Part shown: in pieces, positions 1-8,266 of the stretch
Position numbering within the stretch: position 1 is the stretch's first letter
How the letters are laid out: the number at the start of each line of letters is the position of its first letter
Source: Cyanobium gracile PCC 6307
Lineage (GTDB): Bacteria; Cyanobacteriota; Cyanobacteriia; PCC-6307; Cyanobiaceae
Reading direction: 5' to 3'
Assembly (NCBI RefSeq): GCF_000316515.1
Contig: NC_019675.1
Span: 2,753,964 to 2,817,963 of the forward strand
Length of the DNA stretch: 64,000 nucleotides
Position numbers and translations under genes: made by a program
The notes under the pieces: model-generated
What the model was told of the DNA's origin: nothing
The model's database searches: none
The model's input: only the letters and a program-made list of their open reading frames with translations

Positions 1-1
1 C

Positions 2-1033
2 GTGCAGATTCCGGCGGGGCCACCCATCCAGCCGGGTGATCGCAGCCATGTGGAAGCCCTTGAGTTTGATGTTCAGGCAGAGATCCACGGCAATCGCGAC
101 TATGACCCCCTGATCAGCGTCGGCGGTCGCCCCTGCTGGCCATCCCAGCCCGACGATGACCAGCTGGTCGACGGGGATCGCCTCCGACGCGAACAGCGGG
201 ATTTCGAGTCCCACTGGGATCGCACGTTCACCTCCAGGCGCCGCCTCGAAGTGAAGCGGGATTTCGATGCCGTGGTCCTGGGTGTGAGCATCGGCGCCAT
301 CCCCCATGTCTGCTCCGGGATCCTGGCCAGGGATCAGCGCTGGGCCACCATGGTGGAGAAGGTGAAAACCACGGCGACCCAGGCCTTCCAGCTCTGGCTG
401 CAGGAGGATCTCTCCCAGCTGGGATGGCAGGGTCCTCCTTACATCGTCTCGGCGTTCGACAAGCCCTTTGACACCTGGTGTGACATGGCGCACGTCATTC
501 CTGAAGAGGCGTGGGCGCGGCCGCCCGCCACCGCCCTCTACTTCTGCGGCGTGCTCAGGGATCCTCCGGTGCCGCCGGCGGATACCGACACCCCCTACCC
601 GCTCCGCAGGGCGGAGGAGGTCAGGGAGAACGCCCTGGCTTTCCTGCGAAATAGTGGCTCGGCCCTCTGGCCCGGGGCCTATGACGCCGCCGGAGCGTTC
701 CGCTGGGAGCTGCTGGCCGATCCCACGGCACCGGAGGGTGCAGGAGGGCTCCCCGGCGAAGCGAACCTCGGCGAGCAGCGATTCCTGAGTCAGTACTGGC
801 GGGCGAACGTCAATCCGACCGACCGCTATGTGCTGGCGCTGCCGGGCAGCCTGAAGTATCGGATGTCTCCGCTGGATTCCACCTACGACAACCTCACCAT
901 CGCGGGAGACTGGACCGACTGCGGCTTCAACGAGGGATGCACCGAAGCCGCCGTGATCTCCGGGCGACTGGCGGCCCATGCCCTGTCTGCTTCACCTTCG
1001 CTGGCAGAGATTCATGGCTATGATCATCCTTGA
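2..1033 (+). CDS. FAD-dependent amine oxidase/desaturase-like oxidoreductase, C-terminal part (5' end outside window)
   Basis: The last ~45 residues carry the C-terminal FAD-contacting segment typical of the amine oxidase / phytoene desaturase / hydroxysqualene dehydroxylase superfamily: LTIAGDWTDCGFNEGC followed by EAAVISGRLAA. The N-terminal Rossmann dinucleotide motif (GxGxxG) is absent, so the gene almost certainly starts upstream; the GTG at base 2 is only the first possible start in view. The visible middle part (VVLGVSIGAIP around residue 93) fits the substrate/FAD domain. It opens a co-directional cluster with a polyprenyl synthase and a reductase, so an isoprenoid or carotenoid-like substrate is my inference. 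Exact reaction unknown. Confidence 0.75.
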   Translation: MQIPAGPPIQPGDRSHVEALEFDVQAEIHGNRDYDPLISVGGRPCWPSQPDDDQLVDGDRLRREQRDFESHWDRTFTSRRRLEVKRDFDAVVLGVSIGAIPHVCSGILARDQRWATMVEKVKTTATQAFQLWLQEDLSQLGWQGPPYIVSAFDKPFDTWCDMAHVIPEEAWARPPATALYFCGVLRDPPVPPADTDTPYPLRRAEEVRENALAFLRNSGSALWPGAYDAAGAFRWELLADPTAPEGAGGLPGEANLGEQRFLSQYWRANVNPTDRYVLALPGSLKYRMSPLDSTYDNLTIAGDWTDCGFNEGCTEAAVISGRLAAHALSASPSLAEIHGYDHP

Positions 1034-1127
1034 AGATTTCAGAATCAAATCTCCGCCGCAGCACGGCCTCCGCTGCAGCACGACCCGTCAGACCATAAGC
1101 CATTCCCTACCAGAACTAGATCGCTCC

Positions 1128-1601
1128 ATGCCTGATGGCCCCATGCCGGATAACCCAAAGCCAGAGAATCAACCGGGACTAGGGGATGAGGCGACTTCGG
1201 ACGGACGCTGGCAGCGCCCACCACTGGAGCGTGACCAACCCTTTCGGAGCGGCTGGTCCGACGGCGGTCCGCAGCTCGGTGGCCGGCCCATCACCGAGAC
1301 CGTGGAAGACACCATCCGGACGGCGTATCGGGTCCTTGGGGAGAACGTTCGTCAGGGTCATGACGCCGCCGAGCGCTACAGCCGGGAGACGACCCGCGGC
1401 GCTGGCGACGCCTCCGGCGACCTTGGCACGCTGGCCAGTCGCATGATCCAGCTGGGGCGGGACATGGCCACGACCTACTTCGATGCCATGGATGTCCTCC
1501 TGCAGGAGGTCGATCAGCGGCGCGCCGACCGTGAGCGCTCGTCGGAGCAGCGGGATCCCCCTGCGGAGACGGGACGCGACGATGCCGGCGAGCCGCGTTA
1601 G
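1128..1601 (+). CDS. Hypothetical small helical protein (phasin-like in character)
   Basis: 157 residues from the ATG that starts MPDGPMPDNPK; longer in-frame starts would run into the upstream oxidoreductase gene. The first ~55 residues are polar, proline-rich and probably disordered. Residues ~60-135 look like long amphipathic helices (TVEDTIRTAYRVLGENV, then SRMIQLGRDMATTYFDAMDV), and the tail is highly charged. There is no signal peptide, membrane segment or recognised motif. The helical character recalls phasins or other lipid-surface proteins, but that is only a resemblance. It lies 94 bases after the oxidoreductase and 33 before the polyprenyl synthase, so it is probably part of the same operon. 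Confidence 0.6.
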   Translation: MPDGPMPDNPKPENQPGLGDEATSDGRWQRPPLERDQPFRSGWSDGGPQLGGRPITETVEDTIRTAYRVLGENVRQGHDAAERYSRETTRGAGDASGDLGTLASRMIQLGRDMATTYFDAMDVLLQEVDQRRADRERSSEQRDPPAETGRDDAGEPR

Positions 1602-1634
1602 GAGAGGCGGTCGCCCAAGGGGCGCGTGGGGGCC

Positions 1635-2657
1635 ATGACGAGAACGATCCAGCCCCTGCTCGAAGCCTATGGGCGGCTGATTCGTGAGTATGTGGAGCGC
1701 TACCTCACGAGCCAGCCCCGGGCTCCCTATCTCCATGAACTGCTCGCCGATTATCCGAGCCGGGGCGGAAAGATGATGCGGCCGTGCATCTGCATGGCCA
1801 ATGCGCGCGCCTTCGGGGGAAGGCTGGAGGACGCCATCCCCTTCGCCGGTGCCGTGGAGATTCTCCACAATGCCCTGCTGATTCACGACGATATCCAGGA
1901 TGAAAGTGTGGAGCGTCGTGGCCTTCCCACCCTGCATGCCCTGCATGGTGTGCCGCTGGCGATCAACGCCGGCGATGCCATGCTGTTGATGGCCTTTGGT
2001 CCCCTGCTCGACCATGTCGGCCGCCGGGGCGGCACGTTTGCCAGAAGGATCCTGGACGTGACGCGACGGATGGCCAGGGAAACGGCGGAAGGGCAGGCGC
2101 TGGATATCGGCTGGAGAATGGACCGTCGCCATGACATCAGCACAGCGGACTATCTCACCATGGTGCTGAAGAAGACGGCATGGATGGCCACCATCTGGCC
2201 GGCCCAGGTGGGGATGCTGCTCGGCACCCATGGCCTGGTGGACCCGGAGGCCGTGGTCCGCTTCGGCTTCTTTCTCGGTGCCACCTTCCAGATCCAGGAT
2301 GACCTGTTGAACTTCTCCTCGGAAGCGGCCTATGGCAAGGAGCCGCGAGGGGATCTGTTTGAGGCCAAGCACACCCTGCTGTTGATTCATGTCCGTGACC
2401 AATGCAATCAACGCGAACGCCGGGACCTCGATCACTTCATGAACCTGCGCCGCGAGGAGCGCACCGCTGATGCCGTGGCCTGGCTGGCTGACCTCATGGT
2501 CAGCAAAGGCTCGACCGACTATGCGCGCATGGTGGCGGAGTCCCTGGCGGGCGCCGCGCGCCACGAATTCATCAGAGCCTACGGGCACCTTCCCGACTCT
2601 CCGGACAAGGACTTCATCGAGGATCTGGTCCCCTGGGTGTTCAACCGGACGACCTGA
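1635..2657 (+). CDS. Polyprenyl diphosphate synthase (geranylgeranyl-type)
   Basis: Class I trans-prenyltransferase that condenses isopentenyl diphosphate with an allylic diphosphate. It has GGKMMRP near residue 44, the first Asp-rich motif DDIQD at 85-89, KT at 180-181 and the second Asp-rich region FQIQDDLLN at 219-226, where the last position is Asn rather than Asp, as in several GGPP synthases. The residues just before the first motif (ALLIH) are not bulky aromatics, which suggests C20 or longer products rather than C15. A GTG nine bases upstream is possible, but the ATG is preferred. 340 residues, normal length. Its stop overlaps the start of the next gene (TGATG), so the two are translationally coupled. 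The bacterium presumably has a separate housekeeping crtE; this looks like a pathway-specific copy. Confidence 0.9.
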   Translation: MTRTIQPLLEAYGRLIREYVERYLTSQPRAPYLHELLADYPSRGGKMMRPCICMANARAFGGRLEDAIPFAGAVEILHNALLIHDDIQDESVERRGLPTLHALHGVPLAINAGDAMLLMAFGPLLDHVGRRGGTFARRILDVTRRMARETAEGQALDIGWRMDRRHDISTADYLTMVLKKTAWMATIWPAQVGMLLGTHGLVDPEAVVRFGFFLGATFQIQDDLLNFSSEAAYGKEPRGDLFEAKHTLLLIHVRDQCNQRERRDLDHFMNLRREERTADAVAWLADLMVSKGSTDYARMVAESLAGAARHEFIRAYGHLPDSPDKDFIEDLVPWVFNRTT

Positions 2658-3739
2658 TGGCTGAGACCCCTGGCGTCCCTGTCGCCGAGCCTGTCGGTCG
2701 TGTCCTGCTCTACGGCGCCACCGGCTTCAGCGGCCGCCTGCTGACCCGCGCGCTTCGGGAACAGGGTGTCGATGTCGTGCTGGCCGGCCGGCACCACGGC
2801 AGGGTCACGGAGATGGCCCGCCGGTGGCATCTGGACGGTCGTGTGGTTTCCCTCGACGACCGTTTGCAGCTGGAGGCTGCCCTCGACGGGATTCGCGTGG
2901 TTCTGCATGCGGCGGGCCCCTTTCAGCGCACGGCCCTGCCGATGATGTCCGCCTGCCTTCGCAGCGGGACCCACTATCTCGATCTGGCCGGGGAATGGCC
3001 TGTGTTTCAGCAGGCGATGGATCACGGTGATCAGGCCGCCGGCAACGGCGTGATGCTGATGCCGGGGATCGGCTTTTCGATCGTGGCGTCGGATTGTCTC
3101 CTGGCGCTGGCCCGCGCCAGGTTCCCGGATGCGGTGGCGCTGCGGCTGGCCCTGTCCGCGCCTGATGTGATGTCGCGGGGCACCTTCCGCAGCCTGATGG
3201 GACTCACCAGTTCCACCGTTCTGGTGCGCCGGCAGGGGACGCCCACGTCCGTGCCGGCGGGGTCGCTGTCGCGCTGCTTCGATTTCGGCGCCGGGTTGCG
3301 GACGGCGGTGGCCGTCACCTGGCCGGACGTCGTCATCAGCCAGGTCACCCGCGGCATCCCCACCCTGGAGGTGTATGCCGAGGCGGACTGGCCGGTTCAG
3401 GTCGCCCTGCGGGCCGGCTCCAGCCTGGCCCCTCTCCCCCAGTCGCCCCTGGGCCAGCGGCTGCTGGATCTTCTGAGCCAGGGCTGGCCCGAGGCCCCCT
3501 CCGCAACGCAACGGCAGCGCTCCGGCTTCACCCTGGTGGTGGAAGCAGAGGATCGCTGGCGACGCTGCCGCTCCCTCCGCATCCAGACACCGGATGGTTA
3601 TACCGTCACCGCTGCGACGGTGTCGGCGATCGTCAGGCGTGTCCTGAACGGCCATGTCGCGGCGGGTTTTCAGTCGCCCGCCCACCTCTACGGAGGCTCG
3701 CTGCTGGAGGAATCCGGCTGTGTTTTGCGGGTAGGGTGA
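2657..3739 (+). CDS. Saccharopine dehydrogenase-like NAD(P)-dependent reductase
   Basis: The N-terminus has a Rossmann nucleotide motif, VLLYGATGFSGRL (GATGFSG at ~20-26), followed by VVLAGR. Around residues 80-115 comes the family signature HAAGPF ... CLRSGTHYLDLAGEW. This family includes saccharopine dehydrogenases and the trans-acting enoyl reductases of mycobacterial lipid synthesis. In this operon the likely job is reduction of a double bond or carbonyl in an isoprenoid or lipid intermediate, which is inference from context. 360 residues. The start overlaps the polyprenyl synthase stop, and its own stop overlaps the next gene's GTG (GTGA), so three genes are tightly coupled. Confidence 0.8.
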   Translation: MAETPGVPVAEPVGRVLLYGATGFSGRLLTRALREQGVDVVLAGRHHGRVTEMARRWHLDGRVVSLDDRLQLEAALDGIRVVLHAAGPFQRTALPMMSACLRSGTHYLDLAGEWPVFQQAMDHGDQAAGNGVMLMPGIGFSIVASDCLLALARARFPDAVALRLALSAPDVMSRGTFRSLMGLTSSTVLVRRQGTPTSVPAGSLSRCFDFGAGLRTAVAVTWPDVVISQVTRGIPTLEVYAEADWPVQVALRAGSSLAPLPQSPLGQRLLDLLSQGWPEAPSATQRQRSGFTLVVEAEDRWRRCRSLRIQTPDGYTVTAATVSAIVRRVLNGHVAAGFQSPAHLYGGSLLEESGCVLRVG

Positions 3740-5040
3740 GTCCACGCGTGCCGGGACCAGTCGCTCCTGCATCTGTGAACGATCTTCCCTATCTCGACAA
3801 TCCACTGGATGGCCAGCAGGAGGCCCCCCCTTACGTCTTCAAGGGGATCCAGTCGCACTATTTCAAGCTCAGGGCCGAGGCCAGGGCCCTGGAGAGCTTC
3901 TGCTCACGTTATCTCAATCCAGCCTCCAACGCCTTCACCTACTGGCCGCTGTCGTCCCTGCCGCTGTTGGGTGCCGGTTTCGGACAGCCGTTCGTTGTTC
4001 TAGGGGTGCTCTTCTATCCAGACATGCGCTCCGGCAGCTTCCACCCTGAGCGCTTCACCCAGCAGCACGAGGTTTTCTTCTCATTCCCCGTTCTTCGCTT
4101 CAACAATGGATTCCCAGACAGGATCTGCTGGGTCTATCCATTCATCTGCGTGGACAACATCCGTTCGGCGATCACGGGTCGGGAAGTGATCGGGCTGTCC
4201 AAGCTGGTGGGCCGATTCGATTGCCTGGACTCCCGCCCGTCGGGCGCGCCTCACCCCCCGTCCCGCGACTCCCTCTCCGGAGAACTGTTCGGCGACGATA
4301 CGGACTCGATGGGGATCAGTGTGCCCACCTACATGCGCTACGGACAGGACATCCACGAGCAGATGCTGCCCATCATTCGCGTCCAGGCGGATCCCAAGTT
4401 CCAGGCGGCTGCCCTGCTCGATGGTGAGGTGCCCCCCCTCCAGGAATCGCCGGTTCTGGATCGTGCTGCCGCCGAGGCGAGGGCCTGCTTCGGCCCGCCA
4501 TGGCCTGCTCCGGATGCGGCCGACGCGGGCGCTGTCCTGAACCGGATCGCCGAGCTGGTGCAGGGATTCACCTTCCTGTCTCCGAAGCTGGTCATCAACA
4601 GCCTCAAGCAGACCAGAAGCAGTGTGGATCCAGCCTATTCCGACCATCAGGCCCTGCTCGAGACGGTCTGGCAGTCGGAGAACGTGCGTCAACTCAGATT
4701 CTGGGGGCTCGGCCACTTCCGCATTCAGATCTTCAATCAAGCTGGCCTTCCCCTGGTCAACCAGCTCGGTCTGGGGGAGCACAAGCGCGATGGTGACTTC
4801 ATTGAGCTGGTGGGGCTGGGCTCCAGTTATTCCCTCAGCGCCGACCTGCGCATGGTGAGTGCCTCCGTCCTGGCGGAAGCGAACGCTGATGGGCCGACGA
4901 CGGGCAGCCCCCTGATCCGGGATCTCGCCACCATCCCCAGGGCCTGCCTGTCGCTGAGCGCCGACCTGGCGGATGCCTCGATCCAGTGGGCCGGCCTGTC
5001 CGTTTCCCTGGCGCGACAAGTGCTTGGCCTGAAACCCTGA
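3736..5040 (+). CDS. Acetoacetate decarboxylase-fold protein
   Basis: 434 residues from the overlapping GTG; a second GTG at 3775 (MNDLPYLDNP) would give 421. The segment VYPFICVDNIRSAITGREV then IGLSKLVGRF (residues ~133-161) matches the acetoacetate decarboxylase superfamily core, where GRE-x-x-G-x-P-K carries the Schiff-base lysine. Here Lys156 occupies that place (LSKL) without the second lysine of true decarboxylases. The protein is much longer than a ~250-residue decarboxylase, with an extra region after ~165. Relatives use the lysine for decarboxylation, aldol or dehydration chemistry, so the reaction is open. It is the last gene of the isoprenoid-like operon and converges on the cyclase gene. 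Confidence 0.65.
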   Translation: MSPRVPGPVAPASVNDLPYLDNPLDGQQEAPPYVFKGIQSHYFKLRAEARALESFCSRYLNPASNAFTYWPLSSLPLLGAGFGQPFVVLGVLFYPDMRSGSFHPERFTQQHEVFFSFPVLRFNNGFPDRICWVYPFICVDNIRSAITGREVIGLSKLVGRFDCLDSRPSGAPHPPSRDSLSGELFGDDTDSMGISVPTYMRYGQDIHEQMLPIIRVQADPKFQAAALLDGEVPPLQESPVLDRAAAEARACFGPPWPAPDAADAGAVLNRIAELVQGFTFLSPKLVINSLKQTRSSVDPAYSDHQALLETVWQSENVRQLRFWGLGHFRIQIFNQAGLPLVNQLGLGEHKRDGDFIELVGLGSSYSLSADLRMVSASVLAEANADGPTTGSPLIRDLATIPRACLSLSADLADASIQWAGLSVSLARQVLGLKP

Positions 5041-8000
5041 GTGGTGGATGCGGCGGGTTACGGCGCCGATCCGCCGATCCGCCGATCCGTTCGCGTGCGT
5101 AGAGCTGTTTCTTGTCGTTGATCATCGTCTCGAAGCTTGTGGCCCCCTGGGCCCTGGCGATGGCCAGGGCCTGATCCAGGGTTTCCATCACGGATGGCTC
5201 GTCATGGCCCCTGGCCCTGGCGATAACGTCCGCTTTGCGGACACGGACAAGGGGCTGGAAGTAGGCCTCACCCGAGCGTCTGACCGCCTCCTCTGCCGCC
5301 TGAATGGTGGCGAAGGCTTCGGAGGTGGAGCCGGCCAGAGAGTGGAGCGTGGCAATCTCGGCCAGTCGAAAGCCCTCCAGTGTCATGACACCCAGGCGCT
5401 GCTGTTCCCGCATGCCTTCGGTGGCGATCGCCAGCGCCTCTCCACCCGGCTCGGCCTGTCCGGCATGGGCCAGAGCGACGCCTTTGTAGACCTTGGCAAT
5501 GGCACGCCATGTCAGGTAGCCGTAGGTATCGGAGATCTTCAGGATGGTTTCGCTGAGGGCGATGGCCTCGAGATAGCGACCCTGCAGAACAAGAATCAGC
5601 AGTTCGTGGCTCAGCGTGTAGACCGTCTCGTAGTTCCTGCCCAGCCGTGCGGCATGCCGCCTCGCCTGTTCGAGGGTGGCGGCCACCCGATCAGGATCGC
5701 CGGCGGCCTGCTCCACCATGGCGAGGGCGGTGAGGGAGCCCGTCATCGGATCATGGGTGGACGGAAAGCTCAGATCCCAGCCCTCGTGGAGGTGGTAAAG
5801 GTCAATGCTTTCACGCAGATGCTGGCGTGCCAGGGTCATGGATCCCTTGACGTAATGGACGTAACCGATGGAGAAATGGGCTTCAATCCCATGGATGGGA
5901 TTCCGGCCCTGTTCCCATAGCTGGAGACATTGGCCAGCCGAGTGCTCGGCATGATCCAGATCACAGGAGACGATGCTGAAGTTGCAGATTCCCCGCAGGA
6001 TCGCAAAGGACGACTGGCTATCGTCGAGGCGCTCCGCCAGTCTCCGGGATTCCTCCAGAATCCGCCCGACTTCAGGTGCCGAGTAGCTGCGGGATCCGGC
6101 CAGGCTCATGGCCAGGCCCAGCAGCAGTGTCAGCTCCAGGGAGGCTGGCAGCGTCTCCTGACGACAGGCTTCGCGACGCAGCAGATCGAGGGCCGTCTGG
6201 AAGTGCTGCACAGCTTCTTCATGGGAAGCCATTTCAGCTGACCGTGCCCCCGCGCTGATCCAGTGGGGGATCGCCTGTTCGAAGGCTCCTGCGCGGGTGA
6301 AGTGATGGGCCAGCAGCTGGGGCTCCGCATCAACGAGCTCATGAAACTGACCCGAGAGAGTCTCGGCGATCTGTTCGTGAAGGATCTGCCGTTCCCGTTT
6401 CAGCATGGTTTCGTAGGCCGCATCACGAATCAGCGCATGCTTGAATTCGTAGGCTTCACCGGCGGTCTGATCAGAGAACTGCAGCAGCCCGGACACCAGA
6501 AGATCATCCATCTGCTGGCGCAGCAGTCCCTCCGGTTGGCTGGAAACGGCTTCCAGTAGGTCGTAGGTGAAGCTTCTGCCGATCACGGCGGCGATACTGG
6601 CCAGCCGACGGGCCGGACCGAGTCGATCGAGGCGGGCGGCCAGGGAGTCCTGCAGGGTCTCCGGGATGGGGTCGGCGCCATCGCCGCCGCCGGATCCGTT
6701 GGCACGAATCTGCTCGAGCATGAACTTCGTCGTTTCCTCCACGAACAGGGGAATCCCATCGCAGCGTTCGACGATGCGCCGGGTCAGTTGGGGGGAGAGT
6801 GCTTCATCGGCGTTCAGACAGGAGCAGATCTGTTCGGAGGCCGTGCGGTCCAGTCGCCGGAGGTTGATATGGGCACTGTTGTCGCCCGGGGGCCAGGGCG
6901 CATGGAATTCGGGCCGCGCCGTGGCCAGCACCATCCAGGGCTGCTGATCGGCAGTGGCGATCAGACGATCCAGCAGTTCCAGGGTTGTCGGATCGATCCA
7001 GTGGAGATCTTCGACGACGATCAGGCTCGGCTGACCCTGACTCCAGGCCTGGATCATGGCCAGCAGCGTGTCCAGTCGAATCTGTCGTTTCTTCTCGGGG
7101 GTCAGTCCGTCCAGCGCTGATCGGTGGCCTCCGGGCAGGCCGATGAGATCGGCCAGAACCTCCAGGCTGCTGGCTTCGGTGGCGCCGTAGCGCTCCATCA
7201 GTCGGGCCAGCTTCTCCAGGCGGCACCCATCGGCTTCGCCCTTCTCGAAGCCGGCGGCTTTGTTGATCTGTTCGGCGATGGGATGGAGGGTGCTTTCCCT
7301 GGTGTTCGGACCGCAATACCAGCTCATCTGGCGGTGACCCTGATCCAGCAGGGATCGCTTCAGTTCACCGACCAGATGGGACTTGCCGATTCCCGCTTCC
7401 CCCTGGAGCAGCACCACCTGGCCCCGCCCTGCGGTGGCGGCCTGCCATGCGTTCCACAGCAGTTCCATCTCCTGCAGGCGGCCGATCAGCGGCAGATCAC
7501 TGGTTCTCCAGCGGGCCTGGGAGCGGCAGGACACGTCGGTTTCCTCCACCACCGCATAGATCTGCACGGCTTGCGGGAAGCCTTTCAGTTCCCTTGACCC
7601 AAGACTCTGGTGATGGAACAACTCCCGTGTGATCCGATGGGTGCTCTCCGACACCAGGATCTGGTCGGGGGCCGCCTGCGACTGCAGCCTGGCGGCCAGA
7701 TTCGGGGTCTGCCCCATCATCAGACCGGCCTTGTGCGGCGTCTCGATGTTCCGGATGCTGGTGGCCACCACAGGTCCCGTGGCAATGCCGATGCGGCTGC
7801 GCAGGGGTTCACCGGTGGGCGACGGGAGGCCCCGAATCGCCTCCCGCAGCCGCAGGCCCGCCCTGACGGCATTGGGGGCCGCCTCCTCCGAGGCATCGGG
7901 ATAGCCGAAGTAGGCCAGGATGCCATCACCCAGGTACTGGGCCATGTAGCCGCTGTGTGAGGACACAATGTCATCACAAACGGCGTAATAGGATTCCACC

Positions 8001-8176
8001 GTCTCCATCAGCTCCTCGGGGTCGAGTTGCTCTGCGAGGGATGTGGAGTTGACGAGGTCGCAGAACAGAACAGTGACCTGACGTCGTTCCGGGGGTCGCT
8101 TGACAGGTTTCACCCTTGGGCCCATGGCTGATCCATCGCCCTGCGCGAGACTGCGGCCAACGTTGAGAGGTGCCAA
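4835..8176 (-). CDS. Class III adenylate/guanylate cyclase - STAND ATPase - TPR protein
   Basis: The N-terminal cyclase domain (~30-205) has metal-binding Asp40 in VLFCDLVNST, Asp84 in YLGDGILAYFG and the NxxxR pair Asn159/Arg163 in TPNLAARLQS, so it should be active. A STAND-type ATPase follows, with Walker A GEAGIGKS (259-266) and Walker B LIVVEDLHWID near 385, then a long TPR-like helical region to ~1040. It probably makes a cyclic nucleotide in response to a signal sensed by the TPR part. The start is uncertain: TTG at 8176 with GGAGG very close, or ATG at 8125. The last ~74 residues read antisense through the neighbouring gene because of a third copy of an 8-bp repeat; with two copies the protein would end at TAA 5058-5060. 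Co-directional behind the Crp-family gene. Confidence 0.85.
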   Translation of the reverse strand: MAPLNVGRSLAQGDGSAMGPRVKPVKRPPERRQVTVLFCDLVNSTSLAEQLDPEELMETVESYYAVCDDIVSSHSGYMAQYLGDGILAYFGYPDASEEAAPNAVRAGLRLREAIRGLPSPTGEPLRSRIGIATGPVVATSIRNIETPHKAGLMMGQTPNLAARLQSQAAPDQILVSESTHRITRELFHHQSLGSRELKGFPQAVQIYAVVEETDVSCRSQARWRTSDLPLIGRLQEMELLWNAWQAATAGRGQVVLLQGEAGIGKSHLVGELKRSLLDQGHRQMSWYCGPNTRESTLHPIAEQINKAAGFEKGEADGCRLEKLARLMERYGATEASSLEVLADLIGLPGGHRSALDGLTPEKKRQIRLDTLLAMIQAWSQGQPSLIVVEDLHWIDPTTLELLDRLIATADQQPWMVLATARPEFHAPWPPGDNSAHINLRRLDRTASEQICSCLNADEALSPQLTRRIVERCDGIPLFVEETTKFMLEQIRANGSGGGDGADPIPETLQDSLAARLDRLGPARRLASIAAVIGRSFTYDLLEAVSSQPEGLLRQQMDDLLVSGLLQFSDQTAGEAYEFKHALIRDAAYETMLKRERQILHEQIAETLSGQFHELVDAEPQLLAHHFTRAGAFEQAIPHWISAGARSAEMASHEEAVQHFQTALDLLRREACRQETLPASLELTLLLGLAMSLAGSRSYSAPEVGRILEESRRLAERLDDSQSSFAILRGICNFSIVSCDLDHAEHSAGQCLQLWEQGRNPIHGIEAHFSIGYVHYVKGSMTLARQHLRESIDLYHLHEGWDLSFPSTHDPMTGSLTALAMVEQAAGDPDRVAATLEQARRHAARLGRNYETVYTLSHELLILVLQGRYLEAIALSETILKISDTYGYLTWRAIAKVYKGVALAHAGQAEPGGEALAIATEGMREQQRLGVMTLEGFRLAEIATLHSLAGSTSEAFATIQAAEEAVRRSGEAYFQPLVRVRKADVIARARGHDEPSVMETLDQALAIARAQGATSFETMINDKKQLYARERIGGSADRRRNPPHPPLRVSGQALVAPGKRTGRPTGSRHPPGRRSATGRPWGWWRDPGSGGCPSSAHQRSLPPGRRHSPCAGRR
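5065..5088. repeat. Tandem 8-bp repeat GCCGATCC x3 inside the cyclase 3' end
   Basis: Three perfect adjacent copies of GCCGATCC. The unit is not a multiple of three, so each copy gained or lost changes the reading frame of the minus-strand cyclase gene. Reading two copies by hand gives an immediate TAA at 5058-5060, just beyond the neighbouring stop at 5040. Three copies, as here, open about 220 bases of antisense reading. Confidence 0.9.
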
Positions 8177-8266
8177 ACCCTCCTATCCATTTTAACGGCC
8201 GCCAGTTTTTTCCGGCGACCTTCTGTCATTTCCCACCATCCGGCAGGCGGCGTCCGCGTGGGGCCA

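Noticed and set aside
1626-1634. GTG start for the polyprenyl synthase nine bases before the ATG
   Set aside because: Adds three residues without support; the ATG is the simpler choice.
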